Assembly (NCBI GenBank): GCA_963556495.2
Contig: OY747703.1
Span: 30,094,796-30,158,795, forward strand
Direction of reading: 5' to 3'
Length of the DNA: 64,000 nt
Origin: Valencia hispanica
Taxonomy: Eukaryota > Chordata > Actinopteri > Cyprinodontiformes > Valenciidae
The translations under genes were made by a program, and so were the position numbers. The notes beneath the pieces are model-generated. The model worked only from the letters and a program-made list of their open reading frames with translations, made no database searches and was not told where the DNA came from. Below, piece by piece: positions 30,906 through 42,867 of this stretch (position 1 is its first letter; the number at the start of each line of letters is the position of its first letter).

Positions 30906-33613
30906 TTCTCACTTATTTAAGGCTGAGGAATAAGGTAACAGACTAAATTTCACTTAGGGGTGGAATATCCCTTTAAGTAGGAAATGTATTCTGCGAAATT
31001 GGATTTGTGATAAACCCCCTATAGTAAATCAATAGTACAAGGAAATCTTTGGAATTACCCCAATGGAGAAGAAAGTGCAAAAGTTTTAAGGATTTATGAT
31101 AGACTAACCCGCCTAGTAATCTAGACAGAAGCGTCGTAGAAGGAGCCATTTCCACATGGAGTCTGCATTTTCTCCCCTTATCAACATGGCTTCTCACTGG
31201 ATACTCCAGTTTCCCCTCATTAGCACTTACGTTAGGCTGATTGACACAATAAAACTGACCTCAGGAAAAAGTCAGTGCTTGCATGATTGTCCTGTGTATC
31301 TCTGTAATGAACTGGCTGGATCTTGTCAATTAACCACTTAGCGTAGCCATCAGCTCCTCACCACCCTGCAATTATTAAACATGTAAAGAAGGTAAATGGA
31401 CTCCCTTATATATAGTGTTTCTACTAATACTGAGTCACTTCCTGTCATCTCTACTTACAATGCACACATCCGTACACCAATATGGAGTATTGACCAACTT
31501 CAATACTTCAATAATTTCAGCGTCTTGGCCATAGATCAAGATCTATTTTCTGTAATAGCATTAAGTTAGAAATACATTTCTATTGTCAGTTAATAAGTGA
31601 GATTTAGAAATTAAGACAGATGTCTCTTTTTACAAGCAAACAGGAAGTTAGACAGGAACATACAACTAAACTGATCATGATAATTTCTACACTTTCTACA
31701 CCCTACTGACATGGTCTTATGATAAACTGATTAGATCAGAGGCTTGTAAGGGAGTGGTGTTGTCTAACAGTCTAAATTGGCACATTTTGGCAGCAGAAAA
31801 ATAGCCTTACTGCAGTATTTCTAGTCTGGGCTATATGCCAGTTGAGCTCTCTCACCTGTGACTCAGCTTAAACTTTAGCTGCCAGACAGGAGCCTTGGCA
31901 AATTTCTGTTTATGTCCGTTGGTGTATGTTCATCACTGGTTGTATATACATCAGTGTGCCCACACCGTAATGCATGTTTAGGCAATCAGTACATGGGCTG
32001 CAAGCCATATGAACTTCACAGGGAGAATTTCTTTGCCAGGTTTCTGGAGTTAATTAGCTTCAAAAGCCTTAAGGTAGAACAACATGCTACATTGCTACCT
32101 GCAAACCACAAATGTCTTTTTTTCTCTGTGCTTTGCTTTCTCTCAGCCATTTGCTATTCCCATCTTTTTTTTTTACCAAGCCATAACATTAACAAATCCC
32201 ACATTCATGCTTTGAATTGTATTATGTCCTTCTCAGACTATACAGGACTGACCATGGGGTGAAGACTTTGTTAATCAAAAGATTTCCTTTTTTACATCAG
32301 TAGTATAATTTACCCTGTCTACATATGCTACAGAAAAGATTAGCAATGTATACACTTTAACTGGTACTTTGTGGTAAAACTTTAAATTGCACAGCATGCA
32401 TTATATGGGATAAGGAAATAAATGCAGTGGCACAGAATCTTATTCAAAACCTGCAAATTGGTTGATGACGTTATCTCTTCTGTATTTCCTTTTTCATTTT
32501 TTTTTCTCATATCCCTACTTGCACTTCAATTTCCTCAATTAGCTTTTCAATTTTTCACCCCTCCTGATATTTTTCTATTGCTCATGCCTGCTTTCTTTAT
32601 CCCTGTCTCTTTGTCTTATTCTTTCTCTCTTGTGTCCCAACATCATTACAAATATTCACACCCTAGTGTTCTCATCGGAAATTAAGTATTTATCCTCTAA
32701 GGTAATAGTATTATCTGAAATATGTTTACCAGGCTTGGGTGATCAGGACTATCCATCTGTGTTGGTGTGTGTCTGCATTTTGGGTCAACAAAACAGCTTA
32801 GATTTCTGCTAATGTCAAATAAATTCTGGTAAGGACAAGCTGGGGTCATGCTAGTGATGAATCTAACAAATGCTGTGCACAAAAGGCTGTGCTAGCCTGA
32901 AAACGCACCAGTACAATAAAGCACACCTTAACCTTTTTTTTCTTCTTGGCATTTTGGGTCCAAGGAATTTTCAGCAAAACCTTTGGTAGTTGGAGCTTGA
33001 CACCAACAGAGCTATGTCCAGAGCTGGAGTCTGATTGGTTCTGCTGGCCTGTCCATTTTGGACCAAGAGTTTAGACATTTTTCACACCCAAAAACAACTG
33101 AAAAAAAGGAAATCTAAACTACAACTCTCGGTAGTTCTCAATACAATTCACACTGGAATTCAACCGAGTTTCAGTTCAGATGCTCTTGACTGCCAACTTT
33201 GATGGTATTGTTGTCTATATGGATGCTGTTCTTAACAAAATGTTGTGGTGAATGACATGAAGCACAGCAATCCATGGATTAATTGCCAAAAATGAACAAA
33301 AGGGGTACAAGAAAACAAAATCATTGTGGAACCTGGTATTATGAAGCTGTCATAGTTATTAAAGCCTATTTTGTTTCCCCAGCATTGCATGCATATAAAC
33401 TAATGATGTTGTGAGACAAATATGTTTTGATCTCCACCAAAAGAAAAGTGTCAGTCATTTATAGTCTCAAAATGACCATCAGTATGCAGGCCCCCCATGT
33501 TTTCTGTTGGTACTTAAAGTGAGATATTTTTCTTAATGTCATGTTTAATGAGTTTTAAAGCAGGTTTTTGCTAGTAGGGTCTAACCATTGGCAACTCAAC
33601 AACAAGGTGGAAC
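30906..33613. other. non-coding, nothing recognised
   Basis: About 2.7 kb of AT-rich DNA with short chance frames only. The GGGGTGGAATATCCCTTTAA motif at 30957 looks like the end of a dispersed repeat. Confidence 0.4.
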
Positions 33614-34216
33614 TGTCATGGTTCCTGGGTGTTTGTGTTTTGTTAGTTTTCCTTATTTAGTTCTATTATGTTTTAGTTATTCTTTGTCTCCCTCTGGTGG
33701 TCTTGTGTTTGGTTGCCCTTGTTTGTGTTAATCTCTATTTTCACCAAGTTCCTATTAATACTTATCCTTCATTAGTCCCAGTTGTTATATTTAATTCCTC
33801 CTTCTGTTTTCCAGTGTTTCATTAGATTCCCTTCCAGACTTATTATCTTTAGTTTCTTAAGAGTCTTCTGTCTCCCAGCCTTTTTAACTCCTATCCCAGT
33901 TGATTACTTCCACCTGCTCTCTCCCTCCCACCTGCATCTGCTCCCACTAATTGATCATTGGTCTTCTCAGTCACTTCCTCATTTCCTCCTCAGTATAAAT
34001 TCGGTCCTCTCTCAGTCACAACTCGCTGGTCCGTTCTCGTTCTTCCCATGCCGGTTCCTGCCCTCATTGTTGCCCATCCTGGTTCCTGGTTTTCCCTGTT
34101 TGCTGCCTGTATCCTCCTGAGTCTTGTAAGTTCCCCTTTCTTGGGTTTTTTTCATTAAATTATTTTTTTGACGTTACTCTGCTGCATTTGGGTCCTCCCT
34201 ACCTCGCATCATGACA
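33614..34216 (+). mobile_element. solo LTR, Gypsy-like
   Basis: 603 bp starting TGTCATGGTTCC and ending CATCATGACA, with TGTCATG/CATGACA inverted ends, TATAAA at 33994-33999 and ATTAAA at 34154-34159. Flanks GGAAC (33609-33613) and TGAAC (34217-34221) match at four of five bases, a likely target duplication. No internal region is present, so it arose by LTR-LTR recombination. The open frames inside it are incidental. Confidence 0.82.
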
Positions 34217-34429
34217 TGAACTCATTTGGGCTTTTGTTATTTGTGGAGATAACACATCAGCTTTGCATTTTTTTTCCCTAAGAAAGAGGAGCTGAGGAAG
34301 AAATGGTTAGAATTAGTCTTTGGAACACTGCCAGTGAGGTAACTTGAGTTAGTTATATGTTCGAAGGAGTGATTCTGAAAAACTAGTCCATGCATTTGTT
34401 AGCTTCAAGGCATGACTACTCCTGTAATT
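34217..34429. other. spacer, nothing recognised
   Basis: Short AT-rich spacer, possibly the degraded upstream part of the LINE that follows. Confidence 0.35.
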
Positions 34430-35832
34430 ATTTATCATCGGGAATTCCACAAAATGCAATTAGAAGCTTTCAGTTGATCCAAAATGCTGCAGCAAGAGTT
34501 CTGATGAATATTAAAAAGAATTTTAGCTTCCCTTCATTGCTTCCCTGTTAAATCCAGAAAAGAATTTAAGATCCTCCTTCTTGCATGCAAAGCCCTTAAT
34601 AATTAAGCTCCAACATACATCAGATATTTAATTGTTCCATTTGTTCCTAACATAGCACTTCGCTCTCAGACTGCAGGTTTACTTGTGGTTCCTATGATTT
34701 CTAAAAGTGGAATGGGAGGCAGATCTTTTAGTTGTCAGGCTCCTCTCCTGCAGTTCCCAGTTTTAGTCTGTGAGGCAGATACCCTGTCTACTTTTAAGGC
34801 CAGGCTTAAAACCTTCCTTTTTGATAAAGCTTATAGTTAAAAACAGATCGCTTTTAGCCAGTCGTTCTGAGTGGTGGAGTAGGGGGAAGGGTAATAGCCA
34901 ACAGCCTCAGGTGGTCTGGACTAGTCTGCCCGTAATGCAGTCCAGAAACACGGTTTCCCTGGCTATTCTCATGTATCATTGTAACTGGCTGGGTAATCCT
35001 GAGCGATCTCTGTAGTTATGTTGTTATAGTCTTAGACTGCTGGAGGACAGACTGGCCACTTTACTTTACTTCTCCTCTTCTGCTACTTTCTCTTCTACTA
35101 CTATCCAGTTGCATTATTTGCTGTTATTTTGACTGTTACCTTTGTTTTATTCTCAGTGATTTTCTCTCCATAGAAGCTACACCTGGTCTGGCATCCTGCT
35201 TAGCTACAATGCCTTGCTGGACGATGGGTGTGGAATGGGAAGAAGCTCCCAGTTACTGTTATCTTTCGTGTCCTGTTATCTACTTTTTACTTTCGTTTAA
35301 ATAGAAGGTACTCTTACATCAGTTCGTTTTGTTCGGTGTCTCTGCACTGTCTTCTCGAACCCCCAGTTGGTCACGGCAGATGGCCGCTTGTACTGAGCCA
35401 TGTTCTGCTGGAGGTTTCTTCCTGTTAAAGGGGAGTTTTTCCTGTATGAGCACTTGCTTGCTATTCTGAGACTCTGCTTCTTTTATACCCCACAGCGGCA
35501 GGAGGGCTGACGTCAGCCATCACCGCAGAGCGAATAACAAAGCCCAATTCAAGTGCAGAGTTTTAACCTGAAGAGGGCACCACACTGATGGTTTTTGGAA
35601 GAAAATGTTTACTAAAATACCGAAAAAAAATGACCAGACATGTAGACAGCACTATTAGACACTGTACTGATACAGTTTATCAGCAAAAAAAGTTGATTAG
35701 GGGGTGAGTTGCTCTTTAAATAGAAAACCTTTAAACTGACTGGAATGTTTGTATGATTGATTTGAAATGACTTCTTGTAAAGTGCCTTGGGATGACATCT
35801 GTTGTGAATAGGTGTTAAATAAATTGAACTGA
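34430..35832 (+). mobile_element. L2-type LINE 3' end, decayed
   Basis: The stretch 34430-34830 back-translates to a decayed C-terminal L2/CR1 pol ([50 protein letters not shown]-like), with stops and frameshifts. A long 3' UTR follows, containing TGCTGGAGGTTTCTTCCTGT and AAAGTGCCTTGGGATGACAT, then a GTTAAATAAATTGAACTGAA end, all familiar from fish L2 copies. Roughly 35500-35710 (GCGGCAGGAGGGCTGACGTC onward) does not fit the UTR and may be a small later insertion. Confidence 0.7.
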
Positions 35833-36314
35833 AATTGTTGACAACAGAAGAGTTGCATTGCTGTTTGCCAATCAGAAGCAAGATATTTGCATATCATGAA
35901 TATTGAGTAAGCTTTGTAATCCTGTCGTTTCCTCCCATCCACTACTCCGACAAACTTTAACCTCCTGTAACATGAGCATGAGGACACAGAAAACTATTCA
36001 CAAGGCATTCATACATACGAGAGGACGGCAAATAAAAAAACAAAACGAGTGAATGAGTCCTTTAATTTAAAAAAAAACATAAATACAAACTCTAGGAGGA
36101 CACAAGGAAACCAGGACGACAGGAGTACTATGACGGACTACGACAGATAATCCAGCAGTGAGTGAATGCAAACATGGATCTTAAATAACCTGATTAAAGC
36201 CACATTGTTTGTTTTTTAGTTAATTCTTCGCAAAAACCCATTTGTTCTTTCAAAAATATGTGCTCATTCATGTGTAATTACTTCCACCTACTAATGAAAG
36301 TATTCTCGTAAGTG
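35833..36314. other. non-coding, nothing recognised
   Basis: No recognisable feature. Confidence 0.35.
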
Positions 36315-36316
36315 TA

Positions 36317-36978
36317 CAGTCGTGGCCAAAAGTTTTGAGAACTACATAAATATTGGAAATTGGAAAAGTTGCTGCAGTTTTTTTTTACTCCGTTGAGGAG
36401 CACAAGGCTGGAGATCATTATGTCAGGCTGATTGGGTTAGAATGGCAGACTTGACATGTAAAAAGGAGGGTGATGCTTGAAATCCTTGTTCTTCCATTGG
36501 TGACCTGCAAAGAAACGTGTGCAGCCATCATTGCGTTGCATAAAAATGGCTTCACAGGCAAGGATATTGTAGCTACTAAAATTGCACCTAAATCAACAAT
36601 GTATAGGATTATCAAGAACTTCAAGGAAAGAGGTTCAATTCTTAAGAAGGCTTCAGGGCGTCCAAGAAAGTCCAGCAAGCGCCAGGATTGTCTCCTGAAG
36701 AGGATTCAGCTGCAGGATCGAGTGCCACCAGTGCAGAGCTTGCTCAGGAATGCCAGCAGGCAGGTGTGAGCGCATCTGCATTTGGAAGATGGCCTGGTGT
36801 CAAGAATGGCAGCAAAGAAGCCACTTCTCTCCAAAAAAAAAACATCAGGGACAGATTGATCTTCTGCAGAAAGTATGGTGAATGGACTGCTGAAGACTGG
36901 GGCAAAGTCATGTTCACTGATGAAGCCTCTTTCCGATTGTTTGGGGCATCTGGAAAAAGGCTTGTCTGGACAAAAAAA
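36317..36978 (+). mobile_element. Tc1-like transposon, truncated by LTR insertion
   Basis: The end CAGTCGTGGCCAAAAGTTTT follows a TA dinucleotide (36315-36316), the Tc1 target. The transposase reads on the plus strand until an LTR interrupts it at 36979. The other terminus, expected to end in CCACGACTG, is not found downstream. Confidence 0.87.
36470..36978 (+). pseudogene. Tc1 transposase N-terminal half, broken
   Basis: The first frame (36470-36769) holds the paired-like helix-turn-helix domain: AAIIALHKNGFTGKDIVATK, then STMYRIIKNFKERGSI and the GRPRKSS linker. The second frame (36688-37023) has KNIRDRLIFCRKYGEWTAED, then WGKVMFTDEASFRLFG, containing the first catalytic Asp. Small deletions (around SILKK and after GVSASA) cause the frame change. 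The second Asp and Glu are lost to truncation, so it is inactive. DNA binding at the inverted repeats and DDE cut-and-paste are known for the family. Confidence 0.85.
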
Positions 36979-37156
36979 TGTTACGACCCGGCTCAGCTAG
37001 GGAAGGGGGGGGGGGTAACATGAACCCTGCAGTCAGGTGTTAAAATGGAGGAACAAAAGAGTTTAATCAGAATTTAGCAGCAAAAACGAAATACACAGAA
37101 CAGAAATGGTTAAAAACAAAAATACAACGCCCCTGTAAAAACAGGTGGCCGTAACA
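36979..37156 (-). repeat. LTR of a minus-strand retroelement
   Basis: 178 bp bounded by TGTTACGACC and GGCCGTAACA, with TGTTACG/CGTAACA ends. CCCTCCCCCTTAAATT follows directly at 37157; on the minus strand this is a purine tract beside a 3' LTR. The second LTR is not found, so the element is partial. Confidence 0.7.
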
Positions 37157-37500
37157 CCCTCCCCCTTAAATTACAAAATGTAAAATTTTGTAAACAATAA
37201 AAGTGCTGTACAATGAACACATGGGTGACTCAAAGACCCGGAGGTTATGGGGGATCGAGACCCGGAAGTCATGGGGGAATCGAAGACCCGGAGGCTGAGG
37301 TCATAGCGTAGCGAAGAACCGGAGATCTGGCACACAGACAAGAACCAGAGGCATGTTCTCGTGGACACCCCCCTGCGGAGACTAAATGCAATGTAGTTTT
37401 CTAAAGTAACCTCATCATTGGAAGGAACACTGGACGAAGTAGTAGTACTGGAAGCCATGTTAACCTTGGCATGAAACGGCCACCGTAGGAGTTAAAACAC
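37157..37500 (-). mobile_element. internal 3' part of LTR element with GACCCGGAGG repeats
   Basis: After the polypurine tract come three or four copies of a ~27-bp phrase (CGAAGACCCGGAGGTTATGG) and then unique sequence including a minus-strand reading of about 95 codons (37171-37458). No pol domain is visible. The plan, an LTR beside degenerate GC-rich repeats, is like that at 12980-15135, though the sequences differ. Where the element ends on the right is unclear. Confidence 0.5.
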
Positions 37501-37889
37501 GCTCGGAATGGGGGGTGGGAGGTAGGGCAAGAACGTAATATTCAGTTGGTTGTTTCACCGCTAGATGGGTGAGGTTCTTGCACAATGTAGCTTTAAGGTG
37601 TGAATACCAGGTGAGTAAAATAAACAAAATTACATCCAATACGAATAAAACCAGTTTGCAATAAAAACCGTGTGCAAAACCAGGGTGCTCAGACATGTCA
37701 AAATAAAAGAACCCATAGAACAGAAAAGTGCAGCAAAAAGTCAAGGAAAGATGGCAGAAACAAGAAGAAATAACTGGTAGGTGCCTTATATATTCAAAGG
37801 AAAGTTGGTATAATGAGGAAAACAGAACAAAACAGAAAAGAGGAAATGATTATATCTAGATTAAGATTTGGTCATACGGGGTTAAACAA
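37501..37889. other. non-coding, possibly LTR-element interior
   Basis: No motif seen; may continue the element to the left. Confidence 0.3.
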
Positions 37890-38300
37890 TAAATTGTAAG
37901 AATAAGAGTAAGAGATACTTTAATAATCCCCGTGGGGAAATTAAGTTTCGGTACAACCAATCCAAGATCATACAAACACTTACAAACATTAACACAACCC
38001 TCCATACAGAGAAACCGGTCGCAAAGCACGCGCCCATCATTTCGCTGTCCAAAGAGTGGGCAGGAGTCTTAGGGTACCGCGAGCATTTTGAAATCCAGGG
38101 CTGCGTGCATGTCTGTAGCTGTGGCATGAGCGTGCGTGCATGTATGTGTGCATTAATGTGAGACAATGAAACTCCTCTCGGTTCAATCCGAGTCTGTCGC
38201 CTGTGATGTAATATACGACCTTGGGGCTGAATCAGGGAGCTCACAGGCTCATGTGGGGGATGGGGAAGGGGGGTGGGATGGAGGGTCCATTTGCACACAC
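37890..38300 (-). mobile_element. LINE 3' UTR fragment (Rex1/CR1-like)
   Basis: AGAGATACTTTAATAATCCC followed by CGTGGGGAAATTAAG on the plus strand is the inverse of the terminal TT-CCC-GGGATCAATAAAG-type motif shared by Rex1-like LINE tails. The next ~350 bp look like its 3' UTR. No RT sequence is recognisable. Confidence 0.45.
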
Positions 38301-39350
38301 AACCAAGGGAGTTTTTGTTTGGTCTACCAAGACCAGGGAGTTGAATTCCAGTAGATAAGAAGTTGTTTTAGAGACAGGCGAAGATCACTTTTTCTCTTGC
38401 CTTAGAGACTGTCAGTGGTCCGAGTTCAGTCCAAATGGCCAAATCGTGGGTCAGATTACTTTCCAACCGGCTGAGAACTTCTCCAAGTTATTACCCACGC
38501 AGCGAAATGAGTCCGATTTTGCTCACACATTGCAAATAGTCTGAGTGTTGACAGCACAGCAACCTTCCTGTAGCCCAGGCAGCCTGCCAATTGCTGCCTT
38601 TAAGCTTGAAGTTTACGATACCTTAGCCGTTCTCCGGGAAAAAAATTATTAATTGTATTAAGAGACCAGCTGACCAGATCCAGAACCATAGTTGTTCTTA
38701 CCGGAGGAGAATGCAAAAATAGTTGACAAGACAAAAGAATGCAGAAGTAGACAACAGTAGGGAGGGAAAGAGAAAAGCGTCCATCCTCGCGGAGAGCAGG
38801 AAGTGGGATTTATTTAAACTGGGGAAACATGCTACAGGGAAATTTGACTTTTGTCTTCAAGAAGAGACTGTGGAGCATGTTATTATTTTTGCCTGAAGTA
38901 TACTGTTGAGGGAACTGGTACAAAATTGACAAGATATCAAATTGCAACTGGAAATTGCAATTGTGTATGTAGCGCTTTCTACATACACAATTACTCCGTT
39001 TTGTAGAAGTTACAGAGGTATTTTCCTCATCATCGCTGCTACTCTCCAAATCCATGTATGTTACTACTTTCTCATTACGGTCAAAACAAACTAGTGCCGA
39101 ATTAAAAACTTCGATCATAAAAAAATATGCTATTACTGAAGGATAACTTTTAATTTGAAACTCAGTACAAACATATTTATTTTATGAAGCAAACAGTATG
39201 TAGATGCCAGAGGTCGGAAAGAGATTAAACGGAGACCAGTTTCCACCTTATTGCCTATTTTGTCTCCTGTTTGGAATGTGGATCAACTTCCTGGTTTGTT
39301 TAGCAACTAGGTAACAAAGGCTCATTACTGCCCCTAGTGTCCTGGGGCAC
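38301..39350. other. non-coding, nothing recognised
   Basis: No coding motif. A short minus-strand frame (38810-39118) contains DLESSSDDEENTSVTSTKR, reminiscent of acidic leaders in some transposon proteins, but nothing supports it further. Confidence 0.35.
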
Positions 39351-39354
39351 TTTC

Positions 39355-39580
39355 GTTGTGAAGTTTGCATGTGTTTTGGGATTTGCATGTATTTTTTGAT
39401 TTGCAAGTGTTTTTTGATTTGCAAGTGTTTTTGATTTTGCAAGTGTTTTTGGATTTGTAAGTGTTTTGGACTTTGCATGTGTTTTTGATTTTGAAAATGT
39501 TTTTGATTTGCAAGTGTTCTTGATTTTGCATGTGTTTGGTACTTTGCATGTGTTTTTGGGATTTGCAAGTGCTTTGTCTC
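39355..39580. repeat. minisatellite, ~23-25-bp unit, about 9 copies
   Basis: Repeats of TTTGCAAGTGTTTTTGATT with variants (TTGCATGTGTTTTTG). Minus-strand frames give K-N-T-C-K-S-type repeats in all three frames, showing a DNA-level repeat rather than a protein. Similar sequence on both sides (CCCCTAGTGTCC at 39332, TCTAGGGGCCACC at 39578) is inverted and may be the termini of a small element. Confidence 0.85.
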
Positions 39581-39599
39581 TAGGGGCCACCGTACTACA

Positions 39600-41739
39600 A
39601 GGACTTTAACAAGATTTGATTTGTTCGTGAATGTCACATCACTAGAATGCAGCTAGGGACTAACCTAATTAGGGAACTAAGGCAAAACAGCACTAGTGAT
39701 GAGGAACACATAAATGAATGAAACACATTGTTAATCATTCATGTTTATGAATAGTCTTTGGTGTTTTTATAAATGTGGTTTAATCATTTTACCTTTCTAC
39801 TTATACAATATACACATATCTCATGTGTTTCCTTGTTAATCTAATCTACATGATTGTCTCCATTAACAATGTTCAACCTTTTGTATGGGCTGTTATATAA
39901 AACTATATTTAAAAAATGATTTTCTTGTTCACTTGATGAGAATAAAGTAGCATACCTTCCTTAAAAGGTATAGAACAAAAATCATTTAGGAGGGAGCAGC
40001 AGCAAGGACATGTCTTGATGCCCAAGCAGAACTGCATGTAACTCCTTGGTCGCCAATGATATGGGATAGTGGATGTTTGCATTCAGCATGGTTAGGACTC
40101 TTGGTGTAAAACTGTTGTCAAGTATGTTAGTCCTGGGCTTGAAGCATCTCTTAGGAAAGCACCAGGTCAAATAGATGTTGTCTCAGTCGTGATCTGTTCT
40201 TGACAATTCAACACTCTTGTGAGGCGGCCAGAGTTGCAGATGTCATCTAGAGTGGAACGAAGGTGCCCAGCAATTTTCAATGACCGCACTCTGCAGTTTG
40301 TTTTAGTCTGCTTCAGTACATCTGGTATAAGGAGAATACAAGGCAGTGTCCAAGGTCATCTATTTTTTAAGGCTACCATCAAGCAAGCATTTACAGTAAC
40401 TAATCCATATAACAAAGCTCAGAGAGATATGTCTAATTTCCTTTTAAAGGTGCATATGATCTGTTAGTCAGGGACATTTTAAGACTGAGCTATTAATAGT
40501 TCATAACAATCTAATTAAGAGGTTTTTCTTAAACTTAGCTCTCTATTTAGAGACCATTGTAACTTCAGAACAGAATAAACTTAACTTACCTTTACTATAT
40601 TACTGGATATCACTACTCCCGTGTCTCATTTCCTGTCTCGTCCAATCTAAACTGCTGAGATTGACGTGTTTTGGAAACTTAGAGCGTAAAAAACAGACCC
40701 GCCTCGTAACTTTTGCAGAAGACCACCACACAATGCTTCTGAGACATCTGATTTGAGCCGTTTTGCGCCTGGTGGAAACAGACCCATTGACTACAAGGGT
40801 GGCTATCAGCTGCGTATTACACTTCACAGATGTGTCCGGTGGAAAGCAGGCTTTAGTGTACAGTAAAAACGTAAGTGGGATCTGAGCTTTGATGCCTGAG
40901 GGCAATTTGTCTGAGGGTCCTTAATCCAGGGCGAAACATTGTGACCACCTTTTTCTATGCAACACCTGCTAGTGATCACATACAAAAATCTTTCTTGTTT
41001 GACAATGAAAAAAAAATTCCATTCCTCTTCGTTATTTTGTCTTAAGAATCAATATTTATTCAGTAAAAGCTTTTATTGGGATGGACCTTTCAAGGCTTGG
41101 GGGCCTAAATGTTAAGATTAATTTAATTCGGGATATTCCTTTTTCTTCTCTAAGCACATCAAAATCAAGTGTTGAGAAAAATTGTACTTGGGGGAAACAC
41201 TGTATGTCTACACAATACATGAGTGATGTTCAATATGTGGACTGCATGCTCACCTTCTTTATTCTTGGATGACTTTCAAACATGGTGCCAGTTTGCAATA
41301 AGAGTTTGGCAGAGGAACTGGCACTGGAAACAGAAAGATACTACAAGCTATGAAGGCAAGGAGACTGATTGGCTCAGCTTTTTCCATTGTCCACAGCCTT
41401 ACATCTGTAATATAGATTATTATTTGGTTAAAAGTAAAACACAAATATTAAAATAAAAGATGGAGTGACAGCAATAAAACTAGTAATCTACTCGAATTGG
41501 TTGACTCTGCAAGGTAGCTAGAATCACATTGTGTAAAGGGTTCAGTCAAAGTATGTTAGAATGTATTCTATTTTATTAGTTTCAGCCACTGAAAAAGCTA
41601 AAATATCTGAACTTGTATTAATCTTCCGACCTAATCGATGGAGAAACTGCTACAAGCTCAACCAGGATTCTCAAAGGCCTGTTTAAGACTGATAGAAAGG
41701 AATAGGTATAAGGAGAGAAGGCCATAATGAATTGACTGG
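39600..41739. other. non-coding, nothing firm recognised
   Basis: No gene. 39960-40330 may be a very decayed minus-strand LINE C-terminus (see rejected items). Confidence 0.35.
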
Positions 41740-41910
41740 CACTCATCCAAGGATGTTTATGTTAATTCGGAATAGCCCAGCAGCAGAGGGCCGGTGGCGA
41801 ACATTTCATTAATGAAATGGAATTGAAAGAAAGCCTATTAATGATGTGTAATCCTCTAAAGGTGATTTGCTTTTAAATGAGATTACACCTGGTATTCTTT
41901 TTTTCCATTT
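41740..41910. promoter_or_regulatory. candidate conserved non-coding/enhancer element
   Basis: A patch free of recognisable repeats with an 18-bp perfect palindrome, CATTTCATTAATGAAATG, at 41802-41819. It contains TCATTAATGA, a dimeric homeodomain-like site. Inverted GTGTAATCC / GATTACACC motifs lie about 30 bp apart downstream. Density of TAAT and TAATCC cores resembles vertebrate developmental enhancers. This is an inference from composition only. Confidence 0.25.
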
Positions 41911-42867
41911 TAGTTTGAATTTAAGAGCAGCATGCAACAGCTTTCAGTACTCTCAATGAAAGAGCTTGTCGGGGATGGGGATTAATAAATAAATAAATAA
42001 AGACAAATTGCCTCCAAGACACAGTTCAAATTCAATACAGATGCCTGGTGCATTTAATGTCAGAATCACTGTAAATACCATTTGAGAGCTGTGCTTTTTG
42101 AAACATCAAAACATCAAAAAGTGAATGATGCAGTTACAGTTGGAGGCCTGCCTGATCTCTCAGGGACTGACTTTAATCTTCACTCTGCCTCTTTTCGCAA
42201 AAGATGGCTTGAGCCAAAAAACATCCACAGAATATTTTGTACTTTGAAACAACCTAAGGCTTCTGCGGTTTTATTGACTTATCCTTAAAATCGTACATTA
42301 TTTCACAGGCTTACTCATCGCCAAGCATTTAAGGTAAGGTTGTACTCTCTCAAAAATTCAACAGCACAACAATCCGTTGGCAGGTGCTTTTCTATAGACA
42401 TCTGCGTTTTTGCACCCACACAGAGAAACGTAGCCTAGTCTTTGTGGGGCTTTGACTGCAGGATGTCCATAAAACCAAAGTATTGATTGTTGCTGAGGTG
42501 GGAAGAGATCTTTGAAATGGCCGAATTGGGCGTTTGATAATGGGATCTCTCCTTTTTTTCACTCCAGCAGAATGGCTTCAAGCAGCTTTCTGCGCAGCTC
42601 CATCACAATTCATTCTTATTTTGTCTCTCCAAGATGATCTCCCAGGCCTCCTGGAAAACTGAGCAAACCCCACTGTGCTGCTTCAGAGTGGATCTGAAGA
42701 CTCAGATCACAACAAGACAAGGCCGCAAGTCAAGCTGAAAATGAATTTCCACAGTATGTCAGTGCTATTGTCCTGAGGCAGGTTAAAAACACTCTTTTAT
42801 TTCTAGAATTCCCTGCTCTTCTTAGTGGAGGACACTTAACAACTCTGATTGGTCTTTACGGTTTTAT
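41911..42867. other. non-coding, nothing recognised
   Basis: A short AAAT microsatellite is at 41985-42001. No gene. Confidence 0.35.

Noticed and set aside
30415..30920. Long overlapping frames on both strands
   Set aside because: High GC leaves few stops; no domain in any frame, so not called as a gene.
39248..39637. 129-codon Lys/Asn-rich frame
   Set aside because: Minisatellite by-product; all three minus frames give similar repeats.
39960..40330. Decayed Rex1-like C-terminus on the minus strand (RCFKPRTNILDNSFTPRVLT)
   Set aside because: Similarity to the RF--P--KLNR---SFVP-S--LLN pattern is faint; I could not confirm it without a search.
40600..40905. 101-codon minus frame containing a KACFPPDTSVKCNTQLIATL segment
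   Set aside because: No recognised domain, no splice signals in agreement, and composition like its surroundings.
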